From an uncultured Rikenellaceae bacterium (GTDB lineage Bacteria > Bacteroidota > Bacteroidia > Bacteroidales > Rikenellaceae), in the NCBI GenBank assembly GCA_944321925.1, contig CALUND010000004.1, positions 19,009-83,008 of the forward strand: 64,000 nucleotides of DNA, written 5' to 3'. Each line of letters begins with the position of its first letter. Position 1 is the stretch's first letter. The notes under the pieces were generated by a model that was not told where the DNA came from, ran no database searches, and saw nothing but the letters and a program-made list of their open reading frames with translations. Positions 53,909 to 62,031 of the stretch are shown here, piece after piece. A program made the position numbers and the translations under genes.

Positions 53909-54508
53909 ATGTTTTCAGGAATTGTGGAGGGGATCGCTCGGGTAGTGAGCATTCGTGACGAACAGCAGAACAAACATTTTACGTTTCAATCCGATTTCGC
54001 GGATGAATTGCGTATCGACCAGAGCATCGCTCACAACGGCGTTTGTCTCACGGTCGTTGAGATCGCGGGCGATACCTATACCGTGACCGCCATGCATGAG
54101 ACGCTTCTGAAGAGCAACCTCGGACTGCTGCAGGTGGGAGACGAGGTGAATGTGGAGCGCAGCATGAAGCCCGATGCGCTGCTCGACGGACATATCGTGC
54201 AGGGACATGTCGATCAGACGGCTCGTTGTACGGCGATCGAGGAGGCCGGGGGCAGTTGGTATTTCACCTTCGTCTACGAGCCTCAGGGCGACAATACGAC
54301 GGTCGAAAAGGGTTCGGTTGCCGTGAATGGCGTGAGCCTTACCGTGGTCAACTCCCGCGAGGGATCGTTCCAGGTCGCCATCATTCCTTATACCTATGAG
54401 CACACCAATTTCCACGCGATCCGGGTGGGCACGATCGTCAATATCGAGTTCGACATCGTGGGCAAGTACATCGCACGGCTCATGAAAAACTACCTCCAGC
54501 CCCGATGA
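53909..54508 (+). CDS. ribE: Riboflavin synthase (alpha subunit)
   Basis: 199 residues made of two lumazine-binding repeats: MFSGIVEGIARV, NGVCLTVVEI, DGHIVQGHVDQTA, and VNGVSLTVVN, all typical. It dismutates two 6,7-dimethyl-8-ribityllumazine molecules to riboflavin. It overlaps the histidine kinase by 4 bases (ATGA). No FMN riboswitch precedes it; other rib genes are elsewhere. Confidence 0.95.
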   Translation: MFSGIVEGIARVVSIRDEQQNKHFTFQSDFADELRIDQSIAHNGVCLTVVEIAGDTYTVTAMHETLLKSNLGLLQVGDEVNVERSMKPDALLDGHIVQGHVDQTARCTAIEEAGGSWYFTFVYEPQGDNTTVEKGSVAVNGVSLTVVNSREGSFQVAIIPYTYEHTNFHAIRVGTIVNIEFDIVGKYIARLMKNYLQPR

Positions 54509-55548
54509 AAATCCGCTCCATCGAGCATGCGTCGTTGCTGATCGCCTCGATCGTCACGGGAGTGGTGATCGTGGCCGGTACGATCGTCAGCGTGGTCTAT
54601 CACTTTTTTTGGTGGGCACTGGTGATCATCTGTGCTTCGACGTTTCTGTTGTCTTTTCTCATTTCGCGTTGGATCATGAAGAAATTCGTGATCTACAAGA
54701 TCAAGCCGATCTATCAGATTGTCTATTCGCGCAACATCAAGACCCGCGAACTGGAGGACAGCCTGTTGAAAAGGCGCAACCTGCTGGAGGTGGTGAGCGA
54801 TGAGTTGAGCAACTGGGCCGAGACCAATCAGATGGAGATCGCCCGGCTGAAGGAGAATGAACGCTATCGGAAGGAGTATCTGGGCAATGTGTCGCACGAG
54901 ATCAAAACCCCGATTTTCAACGTCCAGGGATACATCTCCACGCTGCTCGACGGCGGACTGGAGGATGAGACGATCAATCGCAAATACCTCGAACGGGCGG
55001 AAAAGAGTATCGACCGGTTGATCAACATCGTTCACGATCTCGACGAGATTTCGAAGCTCGAGTCGGGGGTTCTTCGGCTCGATTGGGAGCGGTTCGATAT
55101 CGTGGCCTTGGCCCGTGAAATCGTGGATTCGCTCGAGATCGAGGCCGATACGATGCGTATTGCCCTGGTGGTCAATTGGCCCAATGCCCAGACGCCGCTT
55201 TATGTAAGGGCCGATCGTCGTTACATCGGGCAGGTATTTGTGAACCTGCTCACCAATTCGATCCGTTATGGCCGTTTCGGAGGACGTACCAAAATATCGT
55301 TCATCGACATGTTCGACAAGGTGATGGTGGAGGTGGCCGATAACGGAGAAGGCATAGCCCAAGAGAATATTCCGCGCGTTTTCGAACGGTTTTACCGAAC
55401 AGACAAAAGTCGTTCGCGGGCCAAGGGCGGTACGGGCCTCGGTCTTTCGATCGTTAAACACATCATGGAGGCGCACGGAGAGAGCATCACCCTCCGGAGC
55501 GAAATCGGACGCGGAAGCACTTTTTCTTTCACTTTGAGCAAAATTTGA
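54505..55548 (+). CDS. Sensor histidine kinase (PhoR-like), no adjacent response regulator
   Basis: 347 residues. Two membrane helices (about 11-32 and 37-56) separated by only a few residues mean almost no periplasmic sensor. A linker coiled coil precedes the H-box NVSHEIKTP (His131), then N-box NLLTNSIRYG, G1 VADNGEGI, F-box RVFERFYR and G2 GTGLGLSIVKH. It autophosphorylates on His131 and should phosphorylate a response regulator that is not in this neighbourhood. It is coupled to ribE, so the signal could be intracellular or membrane-borne. Confidence 0.9.
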   Translation: MKIRSIEHASLLIASIVTGVVIVAGTIVSVVYHFFWWALVIICASTFLLSFLISRWIMKKFVIYKIKPIYQIVYSRNIKTRELEDSLLKRRNLLEVVSDELSNWAETNQMEIARLKENERYRKEYLGNVSHEIKTPIFNVQGYISTLLDGGLEDETINRKYLERAEKSIDRLINIVHDLDEISKLESGVLRLDWERFDIVALAREIVDSLEIEADTMRIALVVNWPNAQTPLYVRADRRYIGQVFVNLLTNSIRYGRFGGRTKISFIDMFDKVMVEVADNGEGIAQENIPRVFERFYRTDKSRSRAKGGTGLGLSIVKHIMEAHGESITLRSEIGRGSTFSFTLSKI

Positions 55549-55549
55549 C

Positions 55550-55557
55550 TATTTTTG
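55550..55557 (+). promoter_or_regulatory. -7 promoter box (TATTTTTG) for lgt
   Basis: TATTTTTG begins just after the kinase stop, 21 bases before the lgt ATG. Confidence 0.55.
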
Positions 55558-55578
55558 TTCTACTAACACGCAGTAGTC

Positions 55579-56403
55579 ATGACCCATTTTCTGACAGTTC
55601 TCTGGGATGTCGATCCCGTCTTTTTTCATATAGGTCCGCTGGAGATTCGTTATTACGGAGTGACCTGGGCCATTGCCATCGCATTGGGAGCCTGGCTTTT
55701 CTCCGATTTTGTGAAAAGAGAAGGACTTCCGGAGAAGGTATCCGAATCGATCTTCTGGTACGGCACGTTGGCCACCATCATCGGCGCAAGGCTCGGGCAC
55801 TGCCTCTTCTATGAACCCGGCTACTATTTGAGCCATCCGTTCCAAATCCTCAATATCCGAGAGGGTGGATTGGCCAGTCATGGTGCGGCAATCGGATTGC
55901 TCGTCGGTCTTTGGCTCTTTTCGCGTCGCAACAAACTGCCCTACATCTGGTCGCTCGACCGGATTATGATCGCCGTCGGCATCGGCGGAGCCTTCGTTCG
56001 CCTGGGAAATCTGCTCAATTCGGAGATTTACGGCGTGGAGACCTCTTTGCCCTGGGGATTCATCTTTGTCCGGGCCGGAGAGACGTTGCCCAAACATCCG
56101 ACCCAGATCTATGAGGCGCTCTGTTATTTCGTTACCTTCCTGATCCTCTTCTGGCTTTATTATCGCCGTCAGGCTGCTCAACGCCATCCCGGTCTGCTGT
56201 TCGGCATAGGACTTATCGGCGTCTTCCTCACCCGCTTTTTCATCGAGTATATCAAAAATCCGCAGGAGAGTTTCGAACTCGACATGTCCCTGTTCATGGG
56301 GCAGTGGCTCAGCATTCCGTTTATCGTGTTGGGCATCGTGATGATCGTGCGCTCCTTCCGAAAAACATCCAGAAAAACATCCGGCCATGAATGCAGTCGA
56401 TAA
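55579..56403 (+). CDS. lgt: Prolipoprotein diacylglyceryl transferase
   Basis: 274 residues, about seven membrane helices. Signature motifs: YYGVTWAIAIALGAWL near the N-terminus, GGLASHGAAIG, and GNLLNSEIYG; HPTQIYEA is the conserved C-terminal motif. It moves diacylglycerol from phosphatidylglycerol to the lipobox Cys of prolipoproteins, here including the transglycosylase and phosphoesterase. The last 17 bases overlap the HU/SPOR gene. Confidence 0.95.
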   Translation: MTHFLTVLWDVDPVFFHIGPLEIRYYGVTWAIAIALGAWLFSDFVKREGLPEKVSESIFWYGTLATIIGARLGHCLFYEPGYYLSHPFQILNIREGGLASHGAAIGLLVGLWLFSRRNKLPYIWSLDRIMIAVGIGGAFVRLGNLLNSEIYGVETSLPWGFIFVRAGETLPKHPTQIYEALCYFVTFLILFWLYYRRQAAQRHPGLLFGIGLIGVFLTRFFIEYIKNPQESFELDMSLFMGQWLSIPFIVLGIVMIVRSFRKTSRKTSGHECSR

Positions 56404-57310
56404 GATCATTTTTAACGCACTGGCTACGCGTCAGTCGGTGTTGCTCCCCGGAGTGGGAACCTTGCGGGTCGAGCAGAAGAGTGCCCAGTCGCTCTCCGGT
56501 CGTCGGGTGATGGCTCCGCGTCATGGGGTCGTGTTTTCTCCGAGCGAGGAGCTCGGCGGTGAATCGATCGTGTCGCTCATCACTGCCATCGGTTCGTTGA
56601 ACGAGGAGCAGGCGGGCGAACTCTATCGCGTGTGGCTGGAGGAGAGACGCAAAGGTGAGACTTTGACCATCGATCGGGTCGGAACCCTCTCTGAAGGCCG
56701 TTTCGTAATGGCTTCGGCATTGGGCAAGGCGCTCAATCCGATTCCGGAGTCGGTGGTCCGGATGCGTCGTCGGGGGGCATCTCCCCGTTGGGCCTGGATT
56801 CTTACCGGAGTGATCGTATTGGTTCTGTGCGTATGTTGTTTCAGCTATTTCGTTTGGGACTTCATGGGCCTGAGACCCTATTTTGCTCCTGCCAACCGGA
56901 TGCAGATCGAGACGATTGAGCCGGTTGTGACGTCGGACAGTGCGGCTGTGTCGGCCGATACGGTTGCGGTGAACGAGGCGCCTGCTGCGGAGTCCGTCGG
57001 TGCGGATGCGGAGGAGGTGATCGCGCGCAGCCTGGCAGCTCAGGTTGCCCAGAATCAGCCTGCCAAGGCCTCTGTTCCGCTTTTTCATGTGATCGCGGGA
57101 ACGTTCAGTGTCGAGGCGAATGCCGATCGTTGCATCGCCGAATTGCGCAAGAAACACGGAGAACTCGCTTTCCGGAAGATTCCGGCCCCGAGCGGCCGCT
57201 TCATGGTGAGCGTCTATAGTTCGGAGCGTAAAGACGATGCGCTGCGTGAGGCGATTCGCATAGGCGGCGACTCGGGCTGGTGGGTTTGGGAAGAACCCGC
57301 TACTCGTTGA
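56387..57310 (+). CDS. HU-domain/SPOR-domain membrane protein
   Basis: 307 residues. Two N-terminal HU-like domains (about 1-120; DKIIFNALATRQSVLLPGVG, ETLTIDRVGTLSEGRFVM) of the CCDC81-type found in Bacteroidota, one membrane helix (about 137-158), a low-complexity linker, then a SPOR domain (HVIAGTFSVEANADRCIAEL... VSVYSSERKDDAL). SPOR domains bind denuded septal peptidoglycan, so the protein may link septum and cytoplasm. The DNA-binding role of the HU part is unproven. The end overlaps the convergent GtrA gene by 11 bases. Confidence 0.85.
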   Translation: MNAVDKIIFNALATRQSVLLPGVGTLRVEQKSAQSLSGRRVMAPRHGVVFSPSEELGGESIVSLITAIGSLNEEQAGELYRVWLEERRKGETLTIDRVGTLSEGRFVMASALGKALNPIPESVVRMRRRGASPRWAWILTGVIVLVLCVCCFSYFVWDFMGLRPYFAPANRMQIETIEPVVTSDSAAVSADTVAVNEAPAAESVGADAEEVIARSLAAQVAQNQPAKASVPLFHVIAGTFSVEANADRCIAELRKKHGELAFRKIPAPSGRFMVSVYSSERKDDALREAIRIGGDSGWWVWEEPATR

Positions 57311-57794
57311 GACAACCCCGGAAGGTGAAATATTTTTGCATGAGGTAGCTGTAGACGATTGTCACAAGGGTGGAGAGCAGTTTCGACGGTGTGGGATAGA
57401 TGTTCAATGCATCGACGAAGATCTTCATGCAGGCGTAGTTGAGAGCCAAAGCGCCGCCCACTGAGAGCAGGTAACGGACGAGTTGGGTGGTTCCTTTCAG
57501 GGGCGACTCCCTGAAGGCGATGTGACGATTGAGCCAGAATCCGTTGAAAAGCGTGATGGGGAAGACGATGCACATGGCGAAGATCGGAGCCGATACCACC
57601 ACGATCCCCAGATTCACATCCTGTTTGCAGAGAATGTAGTGGAATGTCACGTAGTAGAGCAGCGTGTCGAGGCACATGTTGAGTCCTCCGCAGGCTGCGT
57701 AACGGAAGGTCTGCAGCGGCATGAAAATCCGGAATGGTTTCCAGTAAAACCAGTCGATGATGCGGGTGAGCAGTCTGGAGAGTCGTGCGGTCAT
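57300..57794 (-). CDS. GtrA-family membrane protein
   Basis: 164 residues with four hydrophobic helices (YAACGGLNMCLDTLLYYVTF, FAMCIVFPITLFNGFWLNR, YLLSVGGALALNYA, LLSTLVTIVYSYLMQKYFTF). The FWLNRHIAF and QKYFTF motifs define GtrA-like proteins, which help flip or move lipid-linked sugars. No glycosyltransferase is adjacent. Its start overlaps the uvrB stop by 4 bases, so it is translated after uvrB. Confidence 0.88.
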   Translation of the reverse strand: MTARLSRLLTRIIDWFYWKPFRIFMPLQTFRYAACGGLNMCLDTLLYYVTFHYILCKQDVNLGIVVVSAPIFAMCIVFPITLFNGFWLNRHIAFRESPLKGTTQLVRYLLSVGGALALNYACMKIFVDALNIYPTPSKLLSTLVTIVYSYLMQKYFTFRGCLNE

Positions 57795-59815
57795 CGTTTT
57801 TTGGATTTCTCGTTCATTCGCTCTTGCAGGGCATACATCCGGTCCCGATGGCGTGCAGCGGTCATGAAGTCGAGCTCCCGGGCCGCCTTTTCCATCTCCT
57901 GTTTCGCCTTCTCAATCTCCTTCCGAAGCTCGTCGGTCGTATAGTCGGTCCGGATGTCTGCGGCAGCGTCGAATCGGCCTCCTGCGAGGTCGTAGAATAC
58001 GGTTTCGGCTTTTGCTTCCGGTTGTCCCATGAGGATCGTTTTGTTGCTTTTCTGTGCCGCCCGAGGAAGTTGCCGGTGCTGCATGTTGTAGTTGATCTGC
58101 TTCTCGCGGCGGCGGTTGCTTTCGGCAATGGCCTGGGTCATGGAGTCGGTCCGTTTTTCCGCATAGAGGATTACACTGCCTCCGGCGTGCCGTGCGGCAC
58201 GTCCGGCGATTTGCGTGAGCGACCGGACATTCCGCAGAAATCCCTCCTTGTCGGCATCCATCACGGCGACGAGCGAGACTTCCGGCAGGTCGAGTCCTTC
58301 GCGCAACAGGTTTACTCCGATCAGCACATCGAACGAGCCGGCCCGCAGATCCTCCAGAATTTTGATCCGTTCGAGGGTCTCCACGTCGGAGTGGATGTAG
58401 CGGTTGCGGATGCCGATCCGGTCGAAATATTTCGACAACTCTTCGGCCATTCGTTTCGTGAGGGTGGCTACGAGTACCTTCTCTTCCCGGCGTGCGCGTT
58501 CCTGAATCTCCTCGATCAGATCGTCGATCTGGTTGTCGGTGATCTTTACACGAATGGGCGGGTCGACCACCCCCGTCGGTCGTACCACCTGTTCCACCAC
58601 CATGCCTTCCGATTTCATCAGTTCGTAATCGGCGGGGGTGGCGCTCACGTAGATCGATGTGCCGGCCAGCCGTTCGAATTCATCGAATTTCAGCGGCCGG
58701 TTGTCGCGTGCGGCCGGGAGACGAAACCCGTATTCCACCAGATTCTCCTTGCGGGCGCGATCGCCGCCGTACATCGCCCGTACCTGCGGGATGGTGACGT
58801 GGCTTTCGTCGATGACCAGCAGGTAGTCTTCCGGGAAGTAATTCAGCAGGCAAAATGGCGGTTCGCCCGGTTGCCGCATGTCGAAATAGCGGGAGTAGTT
58901 CTCGATGCCCGAACAGTAACCCAACTCTTTGATCATCTCCAGGTCGTATTCCACCCGTTGTTTGATGCGTTGAGCTTCGGCCGGTCGCCCTGCGTTTTCG
59001 AAGAAGGCGATCTGTTTGCCGAGGTCGAGCTGGATGTTTTTTATGGCGAGATTGATTCGCTCCTTGGTCGTGACGAAGAGGTTGGCCGGGGAGATGCGGA
59101 TCTGTTCCGTGCGATCGATGCACTGCCCGCTGGCCGGGTCGATGCGCTGGATCTCCTCGATTTCGTCGTCGAAAAAAAGGATGCGGTAGGCGGTCTCCCC
59201 GTAGGCGAGCATCACGTCGAGCGTTTCGCCGTTCATGCGGAACGAGGCCGGAGCGAGATCGTTCTCCGTGCGGGTATAGAGAATCTCTACCAGGTCGTAG
59301 AGCAGTTTGCGTCGGCTGATCGTCTGGCCCACGGTAAGTTCGATCGAGTTGGCATAGAAATCGGCCGGGTTGCCGATGCCGTAGATGCACGATACGCTCG
59401 CCACGACCAGTACGTCTCTTCGTCCGGAGAGGAGCGAGGCGGTCGTGCGAAGCCGCATTTTGTCGATCTCCTCGTTGATGGCAAGGTCTTTTTCGATGTA
59501 GGTATCCGTGGCGGGGAGGTAGGCTTCCGGCTGGTAGTAGTCGTAGTAGGAGACGAAATACTCGACGCAATTTTCCGGAAAGAATCCTTTGAATTCGCTG
59601 TAGAGTTGTGCGGCGAGCGTTTTGTTGTGGCTCAGGACGAGGGTCGGCCTGTTGAGCTGTTCGATCACGTTGGCCACCGTGAAGGTCTTGCCCGATCCGG
59701 TCACTCCGAGCAGGGTATTATGACGGCTCCCGGAGCGGATGGAACGGACCAGTTCATCGATCGCTTCGGGTTGGTCACCTGTCGGTTTGTAGTCGGATAC
59801 CAATTTGAAATTCAT
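57791..59815 (-). CDS. uvrB: Excinuclease ABC subunit B
   Basis: 674 residues from the ATG at 59815 (MNFKLVSDYKPTGDQPEAID). Helicase motifs: Walker A GVTGSGKTFT, the beta-hairpin region YYDYYQPEAYLP, DESHVTIPQ, and GRAARHAGG (motif VI). The C-terminal UVR motif (ELDFMTAARHRDRMYALQER in part) binds UvrC. It performs damage verification in nucleotide-excision repair. The -7 box ends 5 bases before this ATG, which excludes longer starts. Confidence 0.96.
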   Translation of the reverse strand: MNFKLVSDYKPTGDQPEAIDELVRSIRSGSRHNTLLGVTGSGKTFTVANVIEQLNRPTLVLSHNKTLAAQLYSEFKGFFPENCVEYFVSYYDYYQPEAYLPATDTYIEKDLAINEEIDKMRLRTTASLLSGRRDVLVVASVSCIYGIGNPADFYANSIELTVGQTISRRKLLYDLVEILYTRTENDLAPASFRMNGETLDVMLAYGETAYRILFFDDEIEEIQRIDPASGQCIDRTEQIRISPANLFVTTKERINLAIKNIQLDLGKQIAFFENAGRPAEAQRIKQRVEYDLEMIKELGYCSGIENYSRYFDMRQPGEPPFCLLNYFPEDYLLVIDESHVTIPQVRAMYGGDRARKENLVEYGFRLPAARDNRPLKFDEFERLAGTSIYVSATPADYELMKSEGMVVEQVVRPTGVVDPPIRVKITDNQIDDLIEEIQERARREEKVLVATLTKRMAEELSKYFDRIGIRNRYIHSDVETLERIKILEDLRAGSFDVLIGVNLLREGLDLPEVSLVAVMDADKEGFLRNVRSLTQIAGRAARHAGGSVILYAEKRTDSMTQAIAESNRRREKQINYNMQHRQLPRAAQKSNKTILMGQPEAKAETVFYDLAGGRFDAAADIRTDYTTDELRKEIEKAKQEMEKAARELDFMTAARHRDRMYALQERMNEKSKKR

Positions 59816-59820
59816 ACGGA

Positions 59821-59828
59821 CAAAGATA
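59821..59828 (-). promoter_or_regulatory. -7 promoter box (TATCTTTG) five bases from the uvrB ATG
   Basis: TATCTTTG on the minus strand followed by TCCGT and then the ATG at 59815. Transcription would start at or beside the start codon. Confidence 0.55.
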
Positions 59829-59987
59829 ACAATAATCGCACACTCTTCGTGTCGATTCGTGCGGAAAAGCGAACGACAGACCGGCGAAGAGGGCCCTGGC
59901 ATAAAAAAGTAACGGTAGAGCATCTCTCGATGGTCTACCGTACCCGGGGTTAAAAAACCCCAAAACTACTAACCCAAACTTAAATAA

Positions 59988-60020
59988 ATGAAGAAACCTT
60001 GTTGTGTTTCACTTCGATAA
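59988..60020 (+). other. Short leader-peptide-like frame (MKKPCCVSLR)
   Basis: ATG-AAG-AAA-CCT-TGT-TGT... ends at TAA (60018-60020), inside the left arm of the following hairpin. The upstream sequence (CTAACCCAAACTTAAATAA) resembles leaders before outer-membrane receptor genes in Bacteroidota, from memory. Whether it is translated is unknown. Confidence 0.3.
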
Positions 60021-60067
60021 GGAAACGTGCAATAAATTGGTTTTATTGTACGGTTATCGATTTTTTT
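60015..60067 (+). terminator. Terminator-like hairpin after the short frame
   Basis: Outer CGATAA/TTATCG (60015-60020, 60054-60059) and inner GTGCAATAAA/TTTATTGTAC (60027-60036, 60042-60051) stems, followed by seven Ts. Plus-strand orientation. Confidence 0.55.
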
Positions 60068-60127
60068 ATGAACCAACAACGTCTTTTCATGAAACAAAGT
60101 CCGTGCCAAAAATGAACGAGTCTTTCG

Positions 60128-60150
60128 AAAAAGGTCACGCTTGACTTTTT
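60128..60150. terminator. Second terminator-like hairpin
   Basis: AAAAAG-G-TCA / TGA-CTTTTT with a 4-base loop and one bulged G; symmetric, so possible on both strands. Confidence 0.4.
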
Positions 60151-60730
60151 GCGGCGGTCTCTGTCCGACCGGGTCGTTTACTTCCGGTCTCTACAAAAAT
60201 AGAAAATTTATCTAATATTTCAATAAATCTTTCCAAGAAAAAAGGTAGCACTGTCCGATTAGGTGTCGTTACTGTCACTTTTAGTCTCTGAGAGTGAGCC
60301 GAATCTATGTCCATGTGCAGAAACGGATTCTCCGTAACGAGTGCGGGGCCATATACCGACGGAGAACATTCAATTGCTCTGCCAAGCCATGCACGAAAGC
60401 GAATGCGTGCATTCGTCGCGGAGGGTTTCACCGGGAAGGAGATGTATGCCGACGTGCAGGGTTTTGTTTCGGACGGGGGATCACATCATTCCCGCGAACG
60501 TTTGCTGTTACGGGAGTCTGCTGTCGGCAGTTGGCAGTCGTGTTGTTTTGCCGTATATTGCCGATCGCTCTTCGCAACTTGCGGTAACACCGTCGGAGCG
60601 TATGTTTGTGGATACGATACGAAAAAGAATAGCGATAAGGAATACAGAAAGCATTCCGATGCGGATGCCGGTCTTCTTTTGAGGGGAAGGAAGATCGGAT
60701 CCGGATTTGGCCTGGAATCGGATCTGAACC

Positions 60731-61276
60731 CTATTTCGTGCGGTAGCCGACGTTGTATTTCCCTTTTGTCAAGGCGCCGAGTTTTCCTTTGATGAGGGTT
60801 TTGCGCAAGGGAGAGAGCCGGTCGGTGAAGACCGTCCCTTCGAGGTGGTCGTATTCGTGCTGGATAACCCGTGCGGCATGGCCTTCGAAGGTCTCGTCGT
60901 GCGGATTGAATTGTTCGTCGAAATAGCGGATGCGTATTTTCGAGGGGCGCAAAACGTCTTCGTGCAGGCCGGGCAGGCTCAGGCAACCTTCATTGAAAAA
61001 CTCCTCTTCGCCGAATCGTTCGTAGATCTCCGGATTGATGAATGCCTTGCGGAATCCGGCCAACTGAGGCTCGTCGTCTGCCCAGGGCGAGGCGTCGACA
61101 ACGAACAGACGGATGTTTTTGCCGATCTGCGGAGCGGCAAGGCCTACTCCTTCGGCTTGGTACATTGTCTGGAACATGTCCTCTATCAGCTTTCCCAGTT
61201 CGGGATAGTTTGGCTCGATTGCGACCGACTCTTTGCGCAGTTCGGGCGATCCGTAGATCAAAATAGGATAAATCAT
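60731..61276 (-). CDS. def: Peptide deformylase
   Basis: 181 residues. The three family motifs are present: GVGLAAPQ (43-50), EGCLSLPG with metal ligand C98, and QHEYDHLEG with H140/E141/H144. It removes the formyl group from nascent proteins; Fe or Zn enzyme. Its start overlaps the ruvX stop by 4 bases. Confidence 0.96.
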   Translation of the reverse strand: MIYPILIYGSPELRKESVAIEPNYPELGKLIEDMFQTMYQAEGVGLAAPQIGKNIRLFVVDASPWADDEPQLAGFRKAFINPEIYERFGEEEFFNEGCLSLPGLHEDVLRPSKIRIRYFDEQFNPHDETFEGHAARVIQHEYDHLEGTVFTDRLSPLRKTLIKGKLGALTKGKYNVGYRTK

Positions 61277-61719
61277 AGCTCGTTTTCTCTTTCTTTTCTT
61301 TCCTGATAGCTTCTGCTGTCGAGGTATCCTTGCAGGATGAGGGTGGCACTGATCCGGTCGATCAGACCTTTGTTCCGCCGATCCATTTTCTTGACTCCCC
61401 CCTCGATCAGAGCCCTATGGGCGAGTACCGAGGTGAATCGTTCGTCGTAGAGCACAACCTCTACGCCCGGGAAACGTTTCCGAAGCCTTTCGACAAACGG
61501 TTTGATCAACGAGAACGTCTCGGAGGGCGAACCGTCCATTTGCGTGGGCATCCCCATCACAATCGTATCAACGTCGTTTTGAGCGAGGTATTGTGCGAGG
61601 AACTCCTCCAAACGATGGGTCGGAACGGTGTCGAGTGCATTGCCGATGAGTTTCAGGGGGTCGCTCACGGCCACTCCCGTCCGTCTTCTGCCATAGTCGA
61701 TCGCAACGATTCGTCCCAT
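61273..61719 (-). CDS. ruvX: YqgF/RuvX-type RNase H-fold nuclease
   Basis: 148 residues from the ATG at 61719 (MGRIVAIDYGRRRTGVAVSD). The RNase H-like acidic residues are in IDYGRRRTG, MGMPTQMDGSPSE and YDERFTS; IDRISATLILQGYLD closes the fold. The family processes the 5' end of pre-16S rRNA and was earlier proposed as a Holliday-junction resolvase. It pairs with def by a 4-base overlap. Confidence 0.93.
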   Translation of the reverse strand: MGRIVAIDYGRRRTGVAVSDPLKLIGNALDTVPTHRLEEFLAQYLAQNDVDTIVMGMPTQMDGSPSETFSLIKPFVERLRKRFPGVEVVLYDERFTSVLAHRALIEGGVKKMDRRNKGLIDRISATLILQGYLDSRSYQERKERENEL

Positions 61720-61797
61720 TTTCTCTCTCCCTTGTTGCCGAGGTTCAGGATGACGCTCTCCTCCGGATAGCCCGGAGTCGTTCCTGTTCCCATTCGG

Positions 61798-61805
61798 CAA
61801 AGATA
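61798..61805 (-). promoter_or_regulatory. -7 promoter box (TATCTTTG) for ruvX-def
   Basis: TATCTTTG on the minus strand, 78 bases before the ruvX ATG. Confidence 0.55.
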
Positions 61806-61980
61806 GTATAAGTCGCCGGCAGATGCAAGGGTATTTCCGCGAACGGAGATCGGTCGTCGGAGGAAATCCCGTGCGGAACTCGGCTGCTCGAAGGCCTGTA
61901 AATCGCGCTGCGGCGGGGAAAATGGCACGATAAATTGCTGGGAAAGGTGAAAAAAATTTATTACTGTCAACAATTCTGCT

Positions 61981-61988
61981 TATTTTTG
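61981..61988 (+). promoter_or_regulatory. -7 promoter box (TATTTTTG) for glyS
   Basis: TATTTTTG, 43 bases before the glyS ATG. No T-box is visible. Confidence 0.5.
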
Positions 61989-62031
61989 CACAATAGAATG
62001 TCGAATCAATAACCATTGGAAGAGAAAGAAT

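Larger units (their letters stand above)
59829..60730. other. AT-rich intergenic region without a recognised gene
   Basis: About 900 bases between uvrB and def. The left part (59912-60210) is AT-rich and hairpin-rich: ACGGTAGA/TCTACCGT, GGGGTT/AACCCC, a 10-codon ATG frame at 59988-60020, and two terminator-like hairpins. The right part (60290-60730) has normal GC and only unconvincing open frames, e.g. 60307-60792 (+). No known RNA family is recognised. Confidence 0.45.
61720..62031. other. 312-base divergent promoter region, ruvX/glyS
   Basis: It contains the ruvX-def box at 61798-61805 and the glyS box at 61981-61988. Between them I see no gene. Confidence 0.5.

Noticed and set aside
60004..60144. 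GTG-started 46-codon frame across the hairpins
   Set aside because: It is open only in AT-rich DNA, overlaps two terminator-like structures, and has no recognisable motif.
60307..60792. 161-codon plus-strand frame between uvrB and def
   Set aside because: It overlaps the def 3' end on the other strand, has no promoter or family motif, and its second half is Cys/Arg/Ser-rich shadow sequence.
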